From assembly GCF_047511655.1 (NCBI RefSeq), contig NC_133386.1, positions 129,335,866 through 129,399,865 of the forward strand: 64,000 nucleotides of DNA. The letters are read 5' to 3'. Every line of letters begins with the position of its first letter. Within the stretch, counting starts at the first letter, position 1. The position numbers were made by a program, and so were the translations under genes. Below are positions 12,266 to 23,714 of the stretch, in pieces. The DNA is from Castor canadensis (taxonomy: Eukaryota > Chordata > Mammalia > Rodentia > Castoridae). Below the pieces are notes generated by a model. It was not told the origin of the DNA, did no database searches, and saw nothing but the letters and a program-made list of their open reading frames with translations.

Positions 12266-13265
12266 GGTGGACATAATGTGCCCCAATGGTTGCCCCAAAT
12301 TTGAAGATTTTGACAAAACAAAATAAAATGAGTCATTCTGTTGTTTTATTTTTTGTGGTTTTGTTTCTCCTTGACCCTTGAAATCTGTTGCAAATCTGGC
12401 TGGAGAGACAAAGTGCTCCCCCATCATGGGAATTGGTAGCTGTATGAATGAATCACTGCTCTGAGGAGGAGTTTAGATCCCAATTTGCTTCACCAAGGTC
12501 AGCCTCAAGGAGACCAATTCATGGAAGCTCACATTTTGACTTATCAAAATATTCATTTGACCTTGAAAACATTCTTGTTGATGCCATGGAGGTGGAAAAC
12601 AAAGTATTTAAACAAAATGTTTGCATCAGTGACTCCAAATTGACACAAACTCTGTAGGTTGTCTGGGATGAGAGAAGTCTCTCAGGCTTATTTTTTTTAG
12701 TGCCTGAAGGGTTCTATTTTTCCTTGTGCTAAAGGGTGACAAGCAGCATGTTAATTAAAGAACTGACATCCTTCAATTTACTCTTTTCTCACTACTTGCA
12801 ATATTCCTCTTTCTCCCCAATTCTTATCCCTGCTTCTGCCATTCTGGAAGAAGTGCAAATGAAAGGTTTCACAGTTGTTACATGAATAATTTAGGGCAGA
12901 TACTGTTCTTCTCATCAACCATATTACAACAAAGTCAAATTGTGTGCTCCGTTATGGTAAATTTTGATCTTTTTAACACAAGAAAAATCATTTTGCGAAA
13001 GGTTAATGTCTCCTTAATATTTATACACTTGAATCATATTGAAAATGCATTTTAAAATTCTGAAATCTTGAATTAATATGACAACGTGCAAAGACTGCGT
13101 GATACCATTCGTAATTCATTAGCACATACTTTGCAATGTATTAGCATCAAATGTGAAAAGCGTGTCATGGTCCTGGCTAGCTCATGGTCTTATCCTATTC
13201 CATTATCTAGAACTTCAAGGTTTTAACATGGATGTCCGGAGATAATTCCAAATGATTCTTGCACA
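12266..13265. other. Intergenic stretch, nothing recognised
   Basis: No gene, SINE or L1 identified. The short open frames here look like chance. Confidence 0.4.
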
Positions 13266-13643
13266 TCAGGAATAAATCAAGCAAACCACCTGCCAGGTAT
13301 GATACAGACCCTGAGAAAGAAGCATGCTTACCCAGCAGCCATCCAGCATGTGTTTGTCTAGTCTCAAGCAGATTTTGAACACTAGACTATCATAATGTGA
13401 ATGAATTGTGACATGATCCTGGTAAATTGGGATGGCACTGCTGCACTGTACCTGGTACTGTGTCCTGCCCCCACAATGAGTCTGCAAATGGTCAATGTCT
13501 CTACCACTCACATCACTTTGAAATAGTACCTCAAAAATGCCATACATATTGTTAAAGGCTCCTGGAGCAGATGGAAATTCAACAGTGCCATAGATTTCCT
13601 GGGGTTGCTCTTTGGTGATACTAAACCCTCTGGAATATTTATT
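13266..13643 (-). other. Unexplained 125-codon open frame
   Basis: On the minus strand this frame is open from just after a TAA (13646-13644) to a stop at its low-coordinate end. The first methionine starts at 13547. Amino-acid composition is balanced and protein-like, without the low complexity or repeat signature of the other open frames in this region. Inside it, the minus-strand text 'ggctgctgggtaagcatg' offers a good splice-donor match (GTAAGC), and 'aaataaatattccag' near the 5' end offers a weak acceptor. It could therefore be an orphan exon of about 300 bases, a decayed retrocopy, or chance. I do not recognise the protein and give no function. Confidence 0.25.
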
Positions 13644-14975
13644 TTAATAATCTGCTCTCTCGAAGCTCTGAAAACCAGTGGCTGTCTGATAGGTATACAC
13701 AGTGTTCAAAGCAGTAATTTAATGACTAAACTCAGTTACCTATCACCTCAATTATTTAAGTCTTAGCTCTTAAAAGACTCCCAAATTTCTGAAAATGCTT
13801 GAACATCATAGAATATTCAGAATTCGGTGAACTTGAAAACTTTTGCATGGAGCATGGCACAGTAGTTTATCCTTAATAATATTGATAAGGATGTTCTTTG
13901 TTTTATTATTAAGCAGAAAAGTGAATCATCTGAATTTTGCAACCAACAGGGCTGCGTCATGTTCATTTTCATCTCTGTGACTGAGCTGTATTTTGACTCA
14001 TTGTGTGGTGTGTGCATTGTGTGTGTTTGCCTTGTGTGCCTATGTGCACAGGTACCTATATGTGTGCCAAAGTAAACACACTAGTAAGTGCTGGAGCATG
14101 GTCTCATTACTTGATCATCGGGACTGCACAAGTCAATTTGTTCTTGCTTCCTCCCTCGAGCAATGACAGACAGCGTAGATGTCAGCCTCATCCCAAGCAT
14201 GATGCTTCATCCCTTCAGTACTGTCTCATGAACTGCTAATTTCTTCTAATATATCTTTTCTCCTCTCTATGGTGATAAAACACTGGATTTTAGCTAACGA
14301 CAGGATTTCCCACCCATGTACTTCATTTTCTAATCCTATTTGTAGGTGGATGTGGACAAATAACCTCATTTTAGACAATACGACACAAATGAACTTGTAT
14401 GAAGTACATGAACTATCTCATTCTTTGGAGTATTTGCAATGTTCATGCAGGACTGGGTAGTGACGGGTGAGCCGTTGTTTCTGACCACTAGACTGAGAGT
14501 TCATCTAAGTAGCCGAACACTTACCCAACATACTCATGGCACTCCAGCACCACTCTGAGAGAAGAAAACTAGCTGCAGAAGTGACTAGGTATGTGATAAT
14601 ATGGAAGAACAGTAATAACTAATTAAGAACAATTATCACCAGAACTCCAGTAACTTTGACAGAATAAGAAGTAAAGGTAACACTATATAAGTTAAGATGA
14701 TAGTAGTTAATTTAGGGTAGGAATGGAAATAAAACAGGAAGAATTATACTAGTGAATAGTTAGAGAATATAAACAGGTATAAAAATGGAAGAAGAAGCTG
14801 AAGTAAATAGAAGGGAGGAATGAGAAAGAAGAAGAGAATAGAGATCTGGTTAAAGATGTAATTTGGGGGGGGGATGAGAAACTAAAAAAAAAAAGACACA
14901 GCAAACAAACACCCAGCTGAAAACAATGGGGAGGGAAAAAGGAGAAAGAAAGGAAGATTAAAATATTTAATATTA
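13644..14975. other. Intergenic stretch, nothing recognised
   Basis: A TG-rich patch lies at 14003-14075, and a purine-rich run with G8 and A-tracts at 14750-14960. No gene is seen. Confidence 0.4.
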
Positions 14976-15424
14976 CAAGACAAGTTGGCTACAACCCCTA
15001 CACTTGTGAGGCAGAGGCAGGGAGATCACAAACCTAGGCCAGCTTGTACCCTATGGGGAGAGACTATCTCAAAGACAGAAAAAAGGTGAACCAACAAAGG
15101 CCAGCCATGGTGGGACACACCTGTAATTCCATCTACTTGAGATGCAGAGATTGGAAGGATTGCTGTTTGAGACCAGCCTAGGCAAAGTTTGCAAGACTCA
15201 TTTCAACAAACAAAGTAAGTATTGTGGCTCATTTCTGTAATCCCAATTGGAGGCACAGGTAAGAGGATGGTGGTCCAAGGCCAGCCCTTGGCAAAAACCA
15301 TGAGACCCTATCTGAAAATAAAGCAAAAAGAGCTAGGGGCATGCATCAAGTGATAAAGCACTTGTCTAGCAAGTACAAGGTCTTGAGTTCAAGGCCCCAG
15401 TACCACAAAAAAAAAAAAAAAAAA
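14976..15424 (+). mobile_element. SINE cluster (composite)
   Basis: Several B1/7SL-like and tRNA-like SINE parts in tandem: 'gcagaggcagggagatcac', 'ggtgggacacacctgtaattcc', 'gagaccagcctaggcaa', then a tRNA-like unit 'gataaagcacttgtctagcaag' ending in an A-run of 18 at 15407-15424. It looks like two or three insertions or one multimeric SINE. Confidence 0.8.
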
Positions 15425-16760
15425 GAACTAGATGAACAAATCAAAGAAATCATTAAATGTAGAAGTAACATAACTATAAAAGCAAGGAAAGGAGAAAAAG
15501 AAAGTGTATAAAAATAAAGACAACAAGAAAGGGTTCCCAGTCCTTGCTGTATGTTCACATAGGCCAGATGATGCAGACTTCTAATCTCTAATATCAATTG
15601 CTGGATCAGGCTCCTTACACAATGGCTTCCCACCAGTGATCTGTGATTGAATTCAGAGAACAGAGAATTTTCCTGGTGCCTAAATGCTTTGCAGATTCCA
15701 GTATCCTTCTTGATGTTCATTGTTATGTTTTCTAAGTCTCTTATTTTTTCTTTGTTTACTCTCTACTCCTCTGTGCCATGACACTTCTGCTCAAACCACT
15801 TATGGATGCTGTCTTTCCCAGTTTTACTATCCCCTCCCTCTTTTTTTTTAAATGAAATTCCATCCTTTTACAGCTGAAACCACAGTGCATGCTTTTTGAA
15901 GTTTTGGTTTATTTGTTCTTTTGGCTCAATTCCTATTCTTTGCAGCTGCCCACACTCCATGTTTCACACAGGGCTCTCTACCTGCAGTGGAGTGGTCTGT
16001 CTCTCCTTCTGTTCTGCTTACCAAAGCTGTCTTCCTTCCTTTTTAAAATCTGGTTCTATTTGCTCTGAAACCTCAATGTCTTCCTGCTGTTCTCCAGCTA
16101 CTTCCCTGGAGATGCTAGGGTTGGGTTCCTTTCATCCACCATCTTGTTTATTGGCTATTTGTATATCTTCTTTGAAATGTTTATTCAGATCCTTTGCTCA
16201 AAGTTAAAACAGCAAGCATTTATTACCTCACAGTTTATGTGTGTCTGGAATAGAAATACACCTGTGGCTCAGTGTCTCACAAGTCTGTAGTCAAGGTGTC
16301 GGAGTATGGTGTATGGTTTCAGCCAAGGAAAATCCTGTTCCCAGCTCGTTCATGTGTAGCGGGTCAACATGACTCAGTTCTTTGTGGGTCTTTGGACTGA
16401 GGTCCTCAGTTTCTCCAAACCCATTACCTTTAATACCTTACCACTTAAGGCATCTCTGTAGGACAGTGCTCAACAAGTCAATTGATATCTCATCTATCCA
16501 TGAAACAAGTGAATGAAAGAGAAAAAAAGCAAGATGTATGCAGAGGTCTTCAAATCAGAATATAACTTAGTATTGGAAATGACATCCAAATTCTGCATTC
16601 ATTAGAAACAAATCCCCACACACTTGCACAGAAATGATCAAGATGGGAGGAGGGAACTTTTGGACATGGGTGGATAAGCTTATGGCATAGGATTCTGGTG
16701 ATGACTTCATGGGTGTATGCTTATCTCCAAACTTATCAAGTTGTACACATTAGCTGTAGA
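15425..16760. other. Intergenic stretch with a small antisense L1 piece
   Basis: Mostly unrecognised. Bases 16140-16205 ('ctatttgtatatcttctttgaaatgtttattcagatcctttgctca') look like a short antisense L1 fragment. No gene is seen. Confidence 0.4.
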
Positions 16761-16764
16761 TAGC

Positions 16765-16930
16765 TTTCTTTTACATTTTTCTCTTCTTTATTAGTGTATA
16801 TTAATTGTACAAAGAGGTTTCATTGTGATAACCATGCATACATGCAACATACTTTGATCAAATTCACTCCCTCAATTACTCTGTCTTATCACCCCCACAT
16901 TTTAAACAACTTTTAATAAATTTCATTGTG
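16765..16930 (-). mobile_element. Old L1-type 3' end relic
   Basis: Contains 'tgtacaaagaggtttcattgtgataaccatgcatacatgcaacatactttgatcaaattcactccc'. The same block appears at 20935-21070 and 46350-46460, always preceding C-rich sequence, which suggests one dispersed LINE 3' end family in antisense orientation. Confidence 0.5.
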
Positions 16931-16979
16931 TATAGCTTTTTGTATGTAAAAGCTTTAAAAAGGAAATATTTTATTTATT

Positions 16980-17065
16980 TACCTTTTGGTGGCACTGGGG
17001 TTTGAACTCAAGGCTTCATACTTGCTAGGCAGGCACTCTACCCCTGAAGTCACCCCACTGGCCCT
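16980..17065 (-). mobile_element. tRNA-like SINE (antisense)
   Basis: 'tttgaactcaaggcttcatacttgctaggcaggcactctacccctgaagtcaccccactggccc' is the reverse of the common SINE monomer. Confidence 0.85.
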
Positions 17066-17309
17066 AGGAAATATTTTTTAAAAGAAACAAATCCTAAGTC
17101 TGCCCATACTCAAAGGACAGGATAACACCAGGCTTGAATGTAAGAGTTGGGGATCTTTGGGAGCCATCTTAGAAGCTGCTAACCATGTCTGCTCTTGCCC
17201 ACATTATAATTGGGTTCTTGACCTTTTATTATTTTGTTCTGAGAGCAGGCACTCTTACTTCTTATTTTCTCAATGGTATGGTTTGCACTATAAAAGTTGC
17301 ATGGTTTGT

Positions 17310-17430
17310 TTTGAGGTGGGACTGCCCTCTATTGCCCAGGCTGGTAGTGAACTTCCAGGTTCAAATGATTCTCCCACCTTAGGCTCCTCAATAGCTGGGA
17401 CTATTGTCATGTGTCACCCATGGCTGGCCA
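17310..17430 (-). mobile_element. B1/7SL-like SINE (antisense)
   Basis: 'tattgcccaggctggtagtgaacttccaggttcaaatgattctcccaccttaggctcctcaatagctgggactattgtcatgtgtcacccatggctggcc' follows an antisense 7SL-derived SINE. Confidence 0.75.
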
Positions 17431-18264
17431 AAATTTTTAATTAAAAAAATACATTTTCATCTTAAATGGCTATTGCCAATTTGCCTGCTGTGGGCATTTC
17501 ACACTCCCACCAGCTACCTATGGTGTGCTGGTTTCCCACACAGCCTTGCCAATAGAGCACATTGTCACACTTTTGGATTTCTGTCCATGTCAGGGCTTTG
17601 GACATGCCAGGCAAGTGCTACCACTGCATTACATCCCTAGCTCCAGATTCTCAAACCCCTACAGTATATGGTGTGATACCCATATGTTCTTACATTAATA
17701 ATGGACAGGGTGCATGTGTGTGCACACACACAAATGGCCACAAATGATTTGTATGATTCAGAAGAGAACACTAGGTATGTAACTCTAATGCTAAGCGGGA
17801 AATTGGACATGGAGTGGAACAGTGGAATGGAACTGGGGAAATGTCCAGCCTCCCAAGGTAGAAAGGGGAGACCTGATCCAGGCTTTGGACTTCTGTTTTG
17901 GGTGGGGAAGACAGGGCTCCTCTCCTGTCTTGTACTAGAATGGGAGAGTAGTGTTCTTTATTGCCAGAGAGCTTGTGAAGGAGGCAGGGAGTGTGTTAGA
18001 GGAGATTCAGCATTGGATAACAAAGCTTCTAGGAGGAAGGGGCACCACAGGTTGGGATAGAACTGGTACCTCTTAGTATAGGTTTTCTTGTTTCTGGCAA
18101 AACACTAGGCAGCATTTTTATCACATTCATACAGCTGTTGTCCTGGTTTGCAGCATAGAAGGTTGCCATAGCAACAATAGTGGTGGCATAGCACCAAAGG
18201 CCATGATTACTGAGTGCAGCAGGAGGGTCTTCATGCTGATGACTCTCTTACATGTGCCCCTGTC
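17431..18264. other. Intergenic stretch, partly old repeat
   Basis: The start at 17455-17640 may be an antisense L1 or SINE remnant. A 119-codon open frame at 17701-18060 shows no domain and no conservation signature that I can judge, so it is not called. Confidence 0.35.
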
Positions 18265-18680
18265 AATACCTCTAGTGATTCTTTCAAAAGCTTTTAATTT
18301 TGATGTAGCCAATTTACCTACTCTTTGTAGGTGCTTTGGGTGTCATGTCTAAGAAACCATTGTCACAAAGATTGGCTTATTTCCTTCTTACACTTTTAAA
18401 GTTGTAGCTATTAGTTCAGATCTCTGATCCATTTTGAGTTAATTTTTTGTGAATGTTATGAGTTATGGGTCCAGTTTTATTACTTTGAATGTGGATGTCC
18501 ATATTTCTCAGGACTGTTTGTTGAAGATTATTTTTTCCATTGAGTTATCTTGCCTCCACTTACTGAAACACCATAAATATGACACCTTACTTCTAACCTC
18601 TCAATTGTCTTCTATTTATTTGTATGTCTATCCTTATGAAAATACCGTGGAAGATTTGTGGTAAAGTGTATGTGTGGTAA
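18265..18680 (-). mobile_element. LINE-1 fragment (antisense)
   Basis: Antisense L1 ORF2 text, for example 'aagaaaccattgtcacaaag', 'tctctgatccattttgagtt' and 'gttgaagattattttttccattgagt'. SINE insertions split it from the continuation at 19175-19750. Confidence 0.75.
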
Positions 18681-18689
18681 AGTGTATGT

Positions 18690-18895
18690 GTGTGTCACTG
18701 GGGTTTGAACTCAGGTACTCATGCTTGAAAGACAGGCACCCTACCACTTGAGCCACTCCACCAGTCCTTTTTTGTGATGGGTTTTCTCAAGATAGGGCCT
18801 CTAGTAATATTTGCCTGAGGCTAGTTTCCAAAGGCTATCCTACTGATCTCTGCTTCCTACAAGCTAGGATTCCAGACAAGAGCCACCCACCTGGC
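18690..18895 (-). mobile_element. Dimeric SINE (antisense)
   Basis: The tRNA-like part ('gtttgaactcaggtactcatg', 'accacttgagccactccacc') is followed by a B1-like part ('gggttttctcaagatagggc', 'cctgaggctagtttccaaaggc', 'aagctaggattccagacaagagccaccc'). Together they form the two-part SINE typical of this genome in reverse. Confidence 0.8.
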
Positions 18896-19019
18896 ACTTG
18901 ACTGTAGCAAATTTTGAAAGCAGAACTTTTTCATCTTGCTTTGCCTCCTCTAGGTTTCTTGCATTCCCACATGAATTTTTGGATCAGTGTGTTCCTTACT
19001 ACAAGAAAGATAGTTGAGG

Positions 19020-19155
19020 GTTTTTTGTTTTTGTTTTTGTTTTTGTTTTTTTCTTTTGAGACAGGGTCATTTTTATGCAGCCCAGGCTGGCCTCAAACTT
19101 GTAATCCTCCTGCCTCACCCTCCTCAGTGCTGGGATTACAGGTGTGTATGAGCAT
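19020..19155 (-). mobile_element. B1-like SINE (antisense)
   Basis: T-rich tail complement, then 'ttgagacagggtcatttttatgcagcccaggctggcctcaaac' and 'cagtgctgggattacaggtg'. An antisense B1-type monomer. Confidence 0.9.
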
Positions 19156-19750
19156 GTCAATCTTCTTGAAATTTTGGTAGGAATTGAATTTCATCTGTGG
19201 ACCAACTTGAAGAATATTCTCATTTTAAAATGTTAAGTCTTCTGATCCATGTACACTTAGATCTTTAGTTTCTATCAATAATATTTTATAGTTTTTAGTA
19301 CATAGGTCTGATGCTTTTTGGTTCTATTGTAAATGGCATTGTTTTCTTAATTTTTATTTTCAGATTCTTATTTATTAGTTCTAGTGCTTTCTTTAGTGGA
19401 TTCCTTAGAATTATCTATATACGTGATCATATCATCTGCAAAACTTCTTTCTTTCCAATCTGGTTGCCTTTTACTTCATTCCCCTGCCTAATTGCTCTGG
19501 CTAGAACTTCTGGTACAGTGTTGAATAGATGTGCTGAGTACAGGCACTTCAGACATCCTTGTCTTTGCTCTCAATCTTGGGAGGAAAGCATTTGTTTTTT
19601 ACCATTAAGGATGATGTTGACCGTATGTGTTTTGCAGACTACTTAAATGAGGCCAAGGCAGTTCCCTTCTGTTCCTAGTTTGGTGAGTGTTTTTATTAAA
19701 AAGGCTGTTGAATTTTGTTAAATGCTTTTTTGCATCTATTGAGATAATTT
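19156..19750 (-). mobile_element. LINE-1 fragment (antisense)
   Basis: Continues the L1 of 18265-18680 beyond SINE insertions: 'gtaggaattgaatttcatctgt', 'attgtaaatggcattgttttc', 'atatcatctgcaaaac', 'aatgcttttttgcatctattgag'. Decayed coding text. Confidence 0.75.
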
Positions 19751-19754
19751 TTTA

Positions 19755-20055
19755 ACTTTTTTTTTTTTTGGTGATACTTGGGTTTGAACTCAGGGTCTTG
19801 AACTTTCTAGGTAGGTGCTCTACTGCGTGAACCTTGCCTCCAGCCCTGTTTGCTTTAGTTGTTTTTCAGGTAGGGTCTCATATTTTTTCCCAGGCTGTCC
19901 TGGAACACAATACTCCTATTACGTAGCTTTGTATAGCTGGGATGACAGGTGTGCACCGCCATGTCCTGCTTCTTTGTTGAGATGGGGTTTCACTGACTTT
20001 TTACTTGGACTGGCCTCAAACTGCTATTCTCCTGTGAGCCACCATGCTTTGCCAT
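19755..20055 (-). mobile_element. Composite SINE (antisense)
   Basis: T-run, tRNA-like part ('gtttgaactcagggtcttg', 'gtaggtgctctactgcgtgaacc'), then B1-like parts ('caggtagggtctcatatt', 'agctgggatgacaggtgtgcaccgccatg', 'gtgagccaccatg'). Confidence 0.8.
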
Positions 20056-20264
20056 GAGCATGGTTTATACTTATTGTATGGTCTATGGTAGAGCTTTTCA
20101 ATGCCAATAGGAGCTATCTCATTTCCCAGCTTTGTTGCTTAAGTATTTTGGTCACTTTCCTGTTTGTTGCATCTGTTTTTGACAAATGCCCAGGGTGAAA
20201 GTAGAAGGAGGATAGGCAGGTCCCAGTGGGTAAGCTCTGATATTAGATTTTAAAAGGCTGTGTG
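20056..20264 (-). mobile_element. Possible L1 continuation
   Basis: 'catctgtttttgacaaatgcc' and the AT-rich flank may continue the split antisense L1. Little else is visible. Confidence 0.35.
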
Positions 20265-20480
20265 ACTTGGGTGCTGGTAGCTCACACCTGTAATCCTAGC
20301 TCCTGGGAGGCTGAGAGTCTAGGATCATGATTCGGGGCCAGCCCTGGCAAATAGTTCATTAGGCCCCATCTCCAAAATAACCAGAGCAAAATGAACTTGG
20401 AGGTATGGCTCAAGTACTAGAGCTTTGCAAGCATGAAGCCCTGAGTTCAAACCTTGGTCTCTCCCTCTTCAGTCCCCCCC
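20265..20480 (+). mobile_element. Dimeric SINE
   Basis: Sense copy: 'gctggtagctcacacctgtaatcctagctcctgggaggctgag', 'gccagccctggcaaatag', then the tRNA-like half 'gtatggctcaagtactagagc', 'ccctgagttcaaacc'. A two-part SINE. Confidence 0.85.
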
Positions 20481-20929
20481 AAAAGGGCTGTGTAAGTGGT
20501 TCACAGTTTCCAGGCAGGCACTTTACCACTTGAGTCATGCCTTCAGACCCAGAATGGGTCTTTTTTAGGAGAAACCAAAGATTTATTAAGACACCATTTA
20601 AAAGAGAAGAAAATGGTGGGAGCGGCTAGGCAAAGGACCATAGCACTACTGCTAGGTCTATTGCTGCTGGAGTGGGTTTTTAAGAGTGCCAGCCCTATTC
20701 TGTCAGTCTTTTATACTGGAAGATTAATTTAGCACAGAACATAGAATACATTGAAAAGAAAAATCTGAAAGCAGGTTAGAAGTTCTTATATAAATTTCAG
20801 TTTGAGATAATCGCCTAGATTTTGGTCAATGGCATTGAAAATAGATAGGAACTTTCTGACTTTATATCATTAAGAAGGAATTTATAAGAAGTTTACAAAG
20901 TAGTCATTTAATGTAACATTTATTTCATA
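20481..20929. other. Intergenic stretch with a SINE remnant
   Basis: Bases 20498-20550 ('ggcaggcactttaccacttgagtcatgccttcag') are a truncated antisense SINE. The rest is unrecognised. Confidence 0.45.
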
Positions 20930-21075
20930 TTAGCATGTTATCACTTGTACAAAGTAATGAATTTTGTTATGATATTTTCATACATGTATGTAATGTGCTT
21001 TGATCATATTCACCCCCAGTACCCTCTTTTCTCCTTCTCCCCCTTCCTCTTCTCAAATAGTTCCCTGCACTATCG
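20930..21075 (-). mobile_element. Old L1-type 3' end relic
   Basis: Second copy of the block 'gtacaaagtaatgaattttgttatgatattttcatacatgtatgtaatgtgctttgatcatattcaccccc' followed by pyrimidine-rich sequence (compare 16765 and 46350). Confidence 0.5.
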
Positions 21076-21084
21076 TGTCTTTTT

Positions 21085-22740
21085 AAATTTTTTTATTCTA
21101 TTTTTTTAATCATATTATTGTTGTACTGGGGGTACATTCTGACATTTACAAAAGTTCTTACAATATATCATAGTTGAATTCATCCACTTCATCCCTCTCC
21201 TTTACCCCTCCTCCCTCCATTCCTGGAATACTTTCAACAGGTCTCCTTTTTTCATTTTCATACATGAGTACATAATAAATCCACCACATTCACCCTCCTT
21301 TGCCCTTTCTTTGTATCCCCCTCATGCACATACACTGGTTCCAACTCTCCCAGACAGGACCTGTTTTGCCTTCTTAGTCTCTGTTTTTGAAAAAAAAATG
21401 ACTTTTTTTTTGTTTGTTTAAGATAGCTATACAGGTACCGTTTCCATATATTTATGTATTATAACCCAAATTGGTTCATCCCCTCTATTTTTCTCCTTCC
21501 TACCTTACTCCCCTTCTTATGTTGATTTCAACAGGTTTAAAAATTCTATATTCATTCTTGTATAGAAAGTTCATCAACCATGTTGACCTTAACTTCCTTC
21601 TATTACCCTCTCTCCCATTAGTGACCTCCCCTTAGTATGATCTGTTTTTCATAATATTGCTGCATTTGTATTAGGTCTATATTCCTCATATGAGAGAAAA
21701 CAAGCAGCCTTTGGCTTTCTGAACCTGGCTAACTTCACTTAAGATAATGTTTTCCAGTTCCATCCATTACTTGCAAATGAAAAAATTTCATTCTTCTTTA
21801 TGGCTGAATGAAATTCCATTGTATATAAATACCACATTTTCTTAATCCACTTATCAGTTGTGAGGCATCATGGTTGTTTCTATAGTTCGACTATTGTGAA
21901 TAATGCTGCAATAAACATGGATGTGCAGGTGCCTTTATTGTAACCTGACTTATATTCCTTATGGAATATAAGTGGAATTGCTGGATCATATGGCAGTTCT
22001 ATTTTTAGATTTTTGAAGAGCCTCCATACTGTTTTCCATGGTAGTTGTAATAATTTACATTCCCACCAGCAGTGTATGAGTGTCCTTTTCCCTCACATCC
22101 TCACCAACATTTGCTGTTGTTTGTGTTCTTGATGGTAGCCATTCTACCAGGAGTGAGATAAATTCCTAACATGGTTTTGATTTGCATTTCCTATATGGCC
22201 AGGGATGTGAATAATTTCTTCATGTGTTTTTTGGCCATTTGGACTTCTTCCTTTGAGAAATCTCTGTTCAATTCATTTGTCATTTTCTTCACTGACTCAT
22301 TGATTAAGTTTAGTTTTTTGAGCTTCCTGTATAGTCTGGTTATCAGTCCCTTGTCAGATGTATAGCTAGCAAAGATTTTCTCCCATTCTGTGACCTGCCT
22401 CTTCAATCTGGTAACAATTTCTTTTGTTGTGCAGAATCTTTTTAGTTTCATGTAGTCCCATTTGTCAATACTTTCTCTTACCTGCTGAGACATTTGAGTT
22501 CTGTTTAGGAAGTCATTGTCTATGCCTATAAGTTCCAATGCTCTTTTCTGCACTAACCTCAAAGCTTCAGGTCTTATATTTAGGTCCTTAATCCACTTTG
22601 AGTTGATATTTGTACAGGATGAAAGACATGGCTCTACTTTCAGTTTTCTGCATGCAGATATCCACTTTCCCAGCAACATTTGTTAAAGAGGCCATCTTTT
22701 CTCCATCATATGTTTTGGGCACCTTTGTCAAAAATCAGGT
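21085..22740 (-). mobile_element. LINE-1, 3' UTR and end of ORF2
   Basis: A 5'-truncated minus-strand L1 of about 1.65 kb. From its 3' end (low coordinates) come the UTR ('gtactgggggtacattctgacatttacaaaag'), a long 3' region ('tggctgaatgaaattccattgtat', 'ataaacatggatgtgcaggtgcc') and then ORF2 C-terminal coding sequence. The family is shared with copies at 51405-51985 and 60450-60830. The coding part is unusually open for this window, so this may be one of the younger L1 copies here. Confidence 0.85.
22191..22679 (-). pseudogene. L1 ORF2 C-terminal fragment
   Basis: A 162-codon open frame giving the C-terminal region of the L1 ORF2 protein, with the K/R-rich, W-containing character of that region. 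ORF2p as a whole supplies the endonuclease and reverse transcriptase used for L1 retrotransposition, but those domains are missing here because the element is 5'-truncated. The frame starts at an internal methionine and is not a native start. It is non-functional alone. It is kept as an entry because it is among the longer uninterrupted protein frames in the window and marks a relatively recent L1. Confidence 0.8.
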
Positions 22741-22759
22741 GAGCTTAGCTGCATGGATT

Positions 22760-23608
22760 TATATCTGGGCCTTCTTTTAATCTAGCTTCTGCAGATGAGA
22801 AAAACATGTATTGTTTTTCCAAGTCTGGCTTATTTCATTTAACATAATGATCTCCATCCATTTCCATCCATTTTCCTACAAATGACATACATTTTTTCTG
22901 CCTTATGGTTGAATAATACTCCATTGTGTATATATATGACATTTTCTTTATCCCTTCATTCATTTATGAGCATCTAGACTGATTCTATACTTGGTTATTA
23001 TGATTATTATGAATATTGTGGGTGTGTAGGTATCTCTTTTTATGCTGACTTATATTCCTTTGGGTATACACTCAGGGGTAGTTTAGCAAGATTTATATTT
23101 GGCAGCTCTCTTTTTTAGGTAAGTTTCATACTGATTTCTATCATGGTTGCAGTAATTTACATTTATACCAATGGTACATAAGGGTCACCACCTCCCAATC
23201 CTTGCTACCATTTGTTGTTTTTTTTTTTTCTTCTTTATGGAAGCCATTATGACTGAGGTGAGATGGAACGTAGTTTTGATTTACATTTCCCTCATAGCTA
23301 AGGATGCTGAGCATTTTTCATGTATTTATTGGCCATTTGCATGTCTTTTGAAAACAGTCTGCTCAGTTCATCTGCCCATTTGTTTATTGGATTATTTGTT
23401 CTTTTGCTTTTTAATGTTTTGTGTTCTTCATAGTTTCTGGATATCAGTCCCCTATCAGGTAGCTGGTAAAGATTTTCTTCCATTAATAGGCTATCTCTTC
23501 ATTTGGTTAATTGTTTCCTTTGCTCTGCATCAACTTTTTTAATTTTATGCAGTCCCATTTGTCAATTCTTGCTCTTGTTTCCTGGGCTATTGAAATCCTA
23601 TTTCAGAA
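22760..23608 (-). mobile_element. Older LINE-1, 3' region (antisense)
   Basis: A second minus-strand L1, more decayed: 'gttgaataatactccattgtgtatatatatgacattttctttatcc', 'gctgacttatattcctttgggtatacac', then ORF2-like antisense text to about 23600, including a 61-codon open remnant at 23298-23483. It is similar in content to 21085-22740 but clearly diverged, so it is a separate, older insertion. Confidence 0.8.
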
Positions 23609-23611
23609 AGT

Positions 23612-23692
23612 CATGCAGAATGGCTCAAGCGGTAAGGACAACTGCCTAACAAGCATGAGGCCCTGAGTTCAAGCCCCAGTGCTGCAAGAAAG
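23612..23692 (+). mobile_element. tRNA-like SINE
   Basis: 'atggctcaagcggtaaggacaactgcctaacaagcatgaggccctgagttcaagccccagtgctgcaag': a sense monomer at the left edge of ERV-A. Confidence 0.85.
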
Positions 23693-23714
23693 TCATTGCA
23701 TCTACCTATTCAAT

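Noticed and set aside
15346-15720. 124-codon minus frame
   Set aside because: Its low-coordinate half is antisense SINE sequence with the A-tail giving a phenylalanine run; the rest has no recognisable feature.
17701-18060. 119-codon plus frame
   Set aside because: No domain, no splice context and a start in a TG-rich stretch. Most likely chance.
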